Of a DNA stretch of 64,000 nucleotides, positions 59,192-64,000 are shown in pieces. Origin of the DNA: Stenotrophomonas sp. ESTM1D_MKCIP4_1 (GTDB lineage Bacteria; Pseudomonadota; Gammaproteobacteria; Xanthomonadales; Xanthomonadaceae); the NCBI RefSeq assembly GCF_003086895.1, contig NZ_CP026004.1, positions 1,338,731 through 1,402,730 of the forward strand. Direction: 5' to 3'. A program made the translations under genes and the position numbers. A model generated the notes under the pieces. That model ran no database searches. It saw only the letters and a list, made by a program, of their open reading frames with translations, and was not told the origin of the DNA. The first letter of the stretch is position 1. Each line of letters starts with the position of its first letter.

Positions 59192-61615
59192 TCAGAACTG
59201 CCCACCGAAGGTGAACTGCAGGCGTTCGATTTCGTCGCCGTCCTTCTTCTTCAGCGGGAACGCATAGCTGATCGAGATCGGGCCGACCGGGGCGCGCCAC
59301 AGCAGGGCCACACCGGTGGACACGCGCAGTTCGTTGGCCTTGAAGTTATCCACGCCGTTGTAGACGTTGCCGAAGTCGAGGAAGGCCGACACGCGTGCCG
59401 ACGGGCTGTCGAACAGGCGCGGGAAATAGGCTTCCACCGACCCGACGGTCTTCAACGAACCACCCAGCGGCTGGCCGTTCGAGTAACCATTGATCGCTTC
59501 CGAACGCGGGCCAAGGGTGTTGTCCTCGAAGCCGCGCACCGAGTTGGTACCGCCGGCATAGAAGTTCTCGTAGAACGGCAGGCCCGAAGCCTTGACGGTC
59601 TTCACGTAGTCCGAGGAACCGGTGTTGCAGTCGACGGTCTGCGTGGGGGTCGGATTGGCGTCGGTAGGCGCGGTGTAGCAGAGGTCGCGGATGTAATCCT
59701 TGCCATAGCTGTCGCCGTAGCCGATTTCAGCACGCGTGTTGATCACCAGCGACGGAATGATCGGCCAGTACTTGCTGATCTGGTAGTTCAGCTTGAAGTA
59801 CTCGACGGTCGAACCCGGCAGGGTGGTTTCCAGGCCGACGCGCTGGTAGGTACCACGGGTCGGCATGAAGTAGTCGTTACGCGAATCGCGCGCCCAGCCC
59901 AGCTCGGTGCGCCATGCATGGAACGTCTTCGTGCCCAGGGCATTGATGTAGTCGATGATCGACTGCGGCGTCGCGTTCTGGTAGGTCGTGATCTGGTTGC
60001 TGTCGATACCGAACATCAGCGAGACGCTGTCGGTTTCGGTGAGCGGCACGCCGAACACCACCTGCGCCGAACCGTTGGTGCTGTTGTACTGCGCGGTGTT
60101 GAAGTCGGAGTAATCCAGTTCGCGCCAGGACAGGTTGTAGCCCAGCGACACGCCGTCATCGGTGAAGTACGGGTTGGTGTAGCTGAAGCCGTAACGCTGC
60201 AGGTAGCTGCTGCGCGAGGCTTCGACCGACACGCGGTTGCCGCCGCCGAGGAAGTTGTTCTGCGACAGCTGCACCGAGGTGGTCATGCCGTACGACTGCG
60301 AGTAGCCCAGGCCGAACACGAAGCTGCCCGACGTGGTTTCCTTCACGTTGTAGACCACGTCGACCTGGTCATTGCTGCCACTGACCGGCGGGGTTTCCAC
60401 TTCCACCGACTCGAAGTAGCCCAGGCGCTGCAGGCGGATCTTGGAACGGTCGATCGCGGCCTGCGAGTACCAGCTGTTCTCGAACTGGCGCATTTCGCGA
60501 CGCATCACTTCGTCGGAGGTGCGGGTGTTGCCCTTGAAGATGATGCGGCGCACCGACACGCGCGGGCCGGGGACGACCTGCATGTTCACCGCGACGGTCT
60601 GCTCGGCACGGTTGGTTGTCGGGATCGGGTTCACCTTGGCGAACGCATAACCGATGTTCGACAGCGAATTGGTGATCGCATCGGAGCTGAATTCCAGCAG
60701 CGCACGCGAGAACGTGTCGCCGGAACGCTGGATGACCATGCGCTCGACATCTTCCTGCGGAAGGATGGTGTCGCCGCTGACCTTGATCTCGGAGATCTTG
60801 TACTGGTTGCCCTCGGTCACGCCGGCGGTCAAGAACATGTCGCGCTTGTCCGGGCTGATCGAGACCTGGGTGGAGTCGATGCTGAAATCGACGTAGCCAC
60901 GGTCCAGGTACCACGAGTTCAGCTTTTCCAGGTCACCGGACAGCTTTTCCTTGGAGTACTGGTCATCGCGGCGGTACCACGACGCCCAGTTGTGCTCCTT
61001 GGATTCCCAGGTCTCCAGGATGTCCTTGCTGTCGTACTTTTCGGTACCGACCAGGTTGACGTGCTGGATCTTGGCGGCCTTGCCTTCCTTGATCGCGATG
61101 GCGATGTCCACGCGGTTGCGGTCCAGCGGGCTCACCGTCGGGGTGATGTCGACGTTGTACTTGCCACGGTCGTTGTACTGGCGGCGCAGTTCCTGCGTCA
61201 CGCGGTCCAGGCTCAGGCGGTCGAAGGTGCCGCCTTCGGTCAGGCCGATGTCGGACAGGCCCTTGAGCAGCTGGTCGGACTTGATGTCCTTGTTGCCGGT
61301 CACGGTCAGCTTGTTGATCGCCGGGCGTTCCTTGACGGTCACGACCAGGATGCTGCCCTGGCGGTCCAGCTGCACGTCCTCGAAGAAGCCGGTCTTGTAG
61401 AGGGCGCGGATGGTCTCGCCGACCTTGCTGTCGGTGACCGTTTCGCCACGTTCCACCGGCAGGTAGGTGAACACCGTACCCGAACTGATGCGCTGCAGGC
61501 CGTCGACGCGGATGTCGCTGACAGTGAAGGGCTCGGCTGCCTGGGCCAGGGCGGGAGCGCCGGTGACGGCGGCGAGGGCGAGGGCCAGCAGGCGGCGATT
61601 GGGGAGTCGCGTCAT
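59192..61615 (-). CDS. bamA: Outer-membrane protein assembly factor BamA
   Basis: 807 aa. Signal peptide (RRLLALALAAVTGAPALAQA), five POTRA domains (from FTVSDIRVDGLQRISSGTV on) and a 16-strand barrel ending TFGGQF, the terminal-Phe signal of outer-membrane barrels. The conserved VRGF motif is in SVRGFEDNTLGPR. BamA inserts barrel proteins into the outer membrane. I start at 61615 from the signal peptide; an in-frame ATG at 61693 makes an ATGA overlap with rseP and would add 26 residues before it. Confidence 0.97.
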   Translation of the reverse strand: MTRLPNRRLLALALAAVTGAPALAQAAEPFTVSDIRVDGLQRISSGTVFTYLPVERGETVTDSKVGETIRALYKTGFFEDVQLDRQGSILVVTVKERPAINKLTVTGNKDIKSDQLLKGLSDIGLTEGGTFDRLSLDRVTQELRRQYNDRGKYNVDITPTVSPLDRNRVDIAIAIKEGKAAKIQHVNLVGTEKYDSKDILETWESKEHNWASWYRRDDQYSKEKLSGDLEKLNSWYLDRGYVDFSIDSTQVSISPDKRDMFLTAGVTEGNQYKISEIKVSGDTILPQEDVERMVIQRSGDTFSRALLEFSSDAITNSLSNIGYAFAKVNPIPTTNRAEQTVAVNMQVVPGPRVSVRRIIFKGNTRTSDEVMRREMRQFENSWYSQAAIDRSKIRLQRLGYFESVEVETPPVSGSNDQVDVVYNVKETTSGSFVFGLGYSQSYGMTTSVQLSQNNFLGGGNRVSVEASRSSYLQRYGFSYTNPYFTDDGVSLGYNLSWRELDYSDFNTAQYNSTNGSAQVVFGVPLTETDSVSLMFGIDSNQITTYQNATPQSIIDYINALGTKTFHAWRTELGWARDSRNDYFMPTRGTYQRVGLETTLPGSTVEYFKLNYQISKYWPIIPSLVINTRAEIGYGDSYGKDYIRDLCYTAPTDANPTPTQTVDCNTGSSDYVKTVKASGLPFYENFYAGGTNSVRGFEDNTLGPRSEAINGYSNGQPLGGSLKTVGSVEAYFPRLFDSPSARVSAFLDFGNVYNGVDNFKANELRVSTGVALLWRAPVGPISISYAFPLKKKDGDEIERLQFTFGGQF

Positions 61616-61689
61616 GTCACGTCCGGTAGGAAGGTCGATTTCAGTGGTACGGGATGCCGGCGCTGTAGACGCCAAAAACGTGGAAAAGT

Positions 61690-63048
61690 TCATCGCGGGA
61701 CCAGGCCGAGGATGTCGTTGTAGAACGCCAGCCCCATCAGCCCGGCCAGCAACGCCAGGCCGATGTATTGACCTGCGGCGATGGCACGCTCGCTCAGCGG
61801 GCTGCCCTTGACCAACTCGATAAGGTAATACAGCAGGTGCCCGCCGTCCAAGATGGGAATGGGCAGCAGGTTGATGATGCACAGGCTCAGCGACAGCAGC
61901 GCGAGGAACTGCAGGAACCAGTCGAGGCCGCGTTTGGCTGAAACATTGGCCACGCGGGCGATGGTGACCGGGCCGGAAACGTTCTGCAGCGAGGCCTTGC
62001 CGGTGACGATGCGGGCCATCATGCCCAGCGAATCGGAGGCCAGGCGGCCGGTTTCGCGCACGGCGACGGTGACCGCATCAAGCGGGCCGTAGCGCATCAG
62101 GGTGTCGTAGGCAGGGCTGAAGGTGCCCGAGAAGCCGACGCCGATCTGCCAGACCGGCTTGCCCTGGCCGTCCTTGCCCTGCCGCGGGGTGACTTCCAGC
62201 GCCAGGCGCTCGCCGCCGCGCAGCACTTCAATCATGCCCGGACCGCCGCGGCGGCCCAGTTCCTGGATCTGTGCGCTGACCTGGTCTGCGCCGTCGATGC
62301 GCTGGCCGTCGATGGCGACGATCAGGTCGCCAGGCTGCAGCAGGCCGGCCACGGCCGAATCGGCGGTCAGGCTGTCCACCTGCGCCGGCTGCAGCCATGC
62401 CTGCCACTGCAGGCCCGCCAGGCTTGGCACCCGCCGTTCATCGAAGCCGGCAGGCAGCTGCGACAGCGGCAACGTGCGATCGCGGACCTGGTCGCTGCTG
62501 TCCAGCACGCGCAGGGTGACGTCGCGCCGGTCCATCGCGGCCGCCGTCAGCGCCATGCTGGCATCGCCCAGGGTGACGACGTCACGGTCGTCCACGCGCA
62601 GCACGCGGTCGCCACCGGCCAGGCCGGCGCTGGCGGCGATGCCGGTCGTGCGGCCGATGGTGGCCGAGTAATCCTGCTTGCCGATGACGAACATCGCCCA
62701 CAGCAGCAGGATGCACAGCAGCAGGTTGGCGATCGGGCCGGCGGCAACAATGGCGATGCGCTGCCAGACCGTCTTGTGGTTGAAGGCCTGCCCCCGCTCA
62801 TGGGGGTGTACCTCGACCTCGCGCTCGTCGAGGAACTTCACATACCCGCCCAGAGGCAGGGCGGCGATGGCGAATTCGGTGCCGTGCCTGTCGCGGCGCG
62901 ACCACAGCGGGCGGCCGAAGCCCACCGAGAAGCGCAGCACCTTGACCCCACAGAGCCGGCCCACCGCGTAGTGCCCGAACTCGTGGAAGGTGACCAGCAG
63001 CCCGAGGCTGACGATCATCCACCAGACCGATCCGATGAAGTCAGTCAT
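61690..63048 (-). CDS. rseP: Site-2 intramembrane zinc protease RseP
   Basis: 452 aa. The active-site HEFGH sits in the first membrane helix (LLVTFHEFGHYAVGRL), and the third ligand motif is NLLPIPILDGGHLLYY near the end. Two PDZ domains lie between (AGLAGGDRVLRVDDRDV; PGDLIVAIDGQRIDG). It cleaves anti-sigma factor RseA in the sigma-E envelope-stress pathway and clears signal peptides. It ends in the ATGA shared with a possible bamA start and lies 55 bp after dxr. Confidence 0.96.
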   Translation of the reverse strand: MTDFIGSVWWMIVSLGLLVTFHEFGHYAVGRLCGVKVLRFSVGFGRPLWSRRDRHGTEFAIAALPLGGYVKFLDEREVEVHPHERGQAFNHKTVWQRIAIVAAGPIANLLLCILLLWAMFVIGKQDYSATIGRTTGIAASAGLAGGDRVLRVDDRDVVTLGDASMALTAAAMDRRDVTLRVLDSSDQVRDRTLPLSQLPAGFDERRVPSLAGLQWQAWLQPAQVDSLTADSAVAGLLQPGDLIVAIDGQRIDGADQVSAQIQELGRRGGPGMIEVLRGGERLALEVTPRQGKDGQGKPVWQIGVGFSGTFSPAYDTLMRYGPLDAVTVAVRETGRLASDSLGMMARIVTGKASLQNVSGPVTIARVANVSAKRGLDWFLQFLALLSLSLCIINLLPIPILDGGHLLYYLIELVKGSPLSERAIAAGQYIGLALLAGLMGLAFYNDILGLVPR

Positions 63049-63103
63049 GCAGGCTCACGGTGGCAGGCGATGGCGGCGGCGTCATGCGATAGGGGCGTGG
63101 CGT

Positions 63104-64000
63104 TCAGGCGGCGTCGATGGCGTTGAGGGTCAACTGGCGGGCCCGCTTGTCGGCGGACAACAGGCCGTCCAGTGTATCGGCTGCTTCGGTCGGCAGTGTT
63201 GAAAGAGCGTTAGCAACCAGCGCGGGAATGCTCAGGAAACCGATCCTGCCCTGAAGAAACGCTGAAACAGCCTCTTCATTGGCGGCATTCAGCACCGCCG
63301 GTGCGGTACCGCCGGCCTGCATGGCCTGCCAGGCCAGCGCCAGGCAGGGGAACGCTTCAGTATCCGGGGCTTCAAAATCGAGGCGTCCCTGGGCCAGCAG
63401 GTCCAGCCCGGACACGCCGGACTCGATACGCTGCGGCCAGCCCAGGCCGACCGCCAGGGTAGTACGCATGTCCGGCAGGCCCAGCTGGGCCAGGGTCGAG
63501 CCGTCAACGAACTCGACCAGCGAATGCACCAGGCTCTGCGGATGCACCAGCACCTCGATGCGCTCGCCGGGCACCTTGAACAGGTGGTGGGCCTCGATGA
63601 CTTCCAGGCCCTTGTTCATCAACGTCGCCGAATCGACCGAGATCTTCGGGCCCATGGACCACTTCGGGTGGGCAACGGCCTGGGCCGGGGTGACCTGTTC
63701 CAGCTCGGCGCGGCGGCGGCCCCGGAACGGACCGCCGGAGGCGGTCAGCAGGATCCGGCGCACGCCGGCTCCGTCCAGGCTGGCATCGCGCGAGCGCAGG
63801 CACTGGAAGATCGCGCTGTGCTCGCTGTCGATCGGGATGATCTCGGCGCCGGCACGCTCGGCGGTGCGGGTCAGCAGTTCGCCGGCCAGCACCAGCGATT
63901 CCTTGTTGGCCAGCAGGATGCGCTTGCCGGCGGCGGCGGCGGCCAGGGTCGAGGACAGCCCGGCTGCCCCGACGATGGCGGCCACCACGGTGTCGCAGGC
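63104..64000 (-). CDS. dxr: 1-deoxy-D-xylulose 5-phosphate reductoisomerase, C-terminal part
   Basis: The right window edge cuts the gene; about 298 C-terminal residues are visible and the NADPH-binding N-terminus is outside. Recognised by [41 protein letters not shown] and [25 protein letters not shown] text (metal and substrate contacts). It makes 2-C-methylerythritol 4-phosphate in the non-mevalonate isoprenoid pathway. Upstream of rseP on the same strand. Confidence 0.96.
   Translation of the reverse strand, partial: ACDTVVAAIVGAAGLSSTLAAAAAGKRILLANKESLVLAGELLTRTAERAGAEIIPIDSEHSAIFQCLRSRDASLDGAGVRRILLTASGGPFRGRRRAELEQVTPAQAVAHPKWSMGPKISVDSATLMNKGLEVIEAHHLFKVPGERIEVLVHPQSLVHSLVEFVDGSTLAQLGLPDMRTTLAVGLGWPQRIESGVSGLDLLAQGRLDFEAPDTEAFPCLALAWQAMQAGGTAPAVLNAANEEAVSAFLQGRIGFLSIPALVANALSTLPTEAADTLDGLLSADKRARQLTLNAIDAA

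Noticed and set aside
59111..61723. 870-codon frame antisense to bamA
   Set aside because: Shadow of bamA; no domain-like segments.
1..64000. tRNA or rRNA genes, prophage, integrase, IS transposase
   Set aside because: No T-loop-like GTTCGAATCC motifs in a cloverleaf context and no phage or transposase protein segments were seen by eye.

Overview
The window looks like a chromosomal segment of Stenotrophomonas, most likely the S. maltophilia complex. It is about two-thirds G+C. Its gene set and protein styles are Xanthomonadaceae-like: a UbiM-like hydroxylase, an NPP phosphodiesterase, the dxr-rseP-bamA-lpxD-fabZ-lpxA-lpxB-rnhB-dnaE-accA block, and a ZnuD-like receptor. Intergenic gaps are full of palindromes starting with GTAG, the hallmark of the SMAG repeats described in S. 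maltophilia. I see no tRNA, rRNA, CRISPR array, prophage or transposase gene. The genus is inferred from repeats and protein content, not from a marker gene.

Layout. 1-1482: tail of an M28 peptidase, then a leftward pair of small unrecognised exported or membrane proteins. 1483-3413: gltX and a Fur-family regulator best read as zur. 3460-7111: leftward tetR-emrB-emrA drug efflux operon, with SMAG repeats running into the end of emrA. 7299-10149: a His-rich ZnuD-type zinc receptor and a divergent MerC-like membrane protein, with two Zur-box-like sites between them. 10260-14058: ribosomal protein THX, a lipoprotein nucleotide phosphodiesterase, and an ogt / ada-alkA alkylation-repair pair. 14597-18271: a ClpP-fold lipoprotein, DUF4019, MAPEG, UbiM-like hydroxylase and an S4-domain protein. 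18518-27286: deaD, then three GGDEF-domain proteins with rluF among them. 27473-48174: scattered accessory and housekeeping genes, including two EamA transporters, a serine hydrolase, an ABC exporter, a glucose-1-phosphatase-like enzyme, a DUF885 peptidase, a HEAT-like protein, a PadR/sensor pair, a PHA depolymerase and HemJ.

48263-64000 is the conserved leftward envelope and replication block: dxr (cut by the window edge), rseP, bamA, lpxD, fabZ, lpxA, lpxB, rnhB, dnaE, accA. It links isoprenoid synthesis, sigma-E-type proteolysis, outer-membrane protein assembly, lipid A synthesis, replication and fatty-acid synthesis. Three of its junctions are 4-bp ATGA overlaps. It is interrupted between bamA and lpxD by about 1.75 kb of lower-GC DNA carrying one secreted protein of unknown function; no skp is seen there.

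The least explained signal is in the non-coding DNA. A roughly 180-bp interspersed element (14130-14310, 23098-23281, 23401-23585, and a truncated relative at 11985-12085) carries a long hairpin whose two arms change together between copies. A second palindrome family (GGGGTCRGA...) occurs as inverted pairs at 7299-7387, 34112-34202 and 45434-45526. A third short hairpin repeat occurs at 11881, 53158 and 59013.
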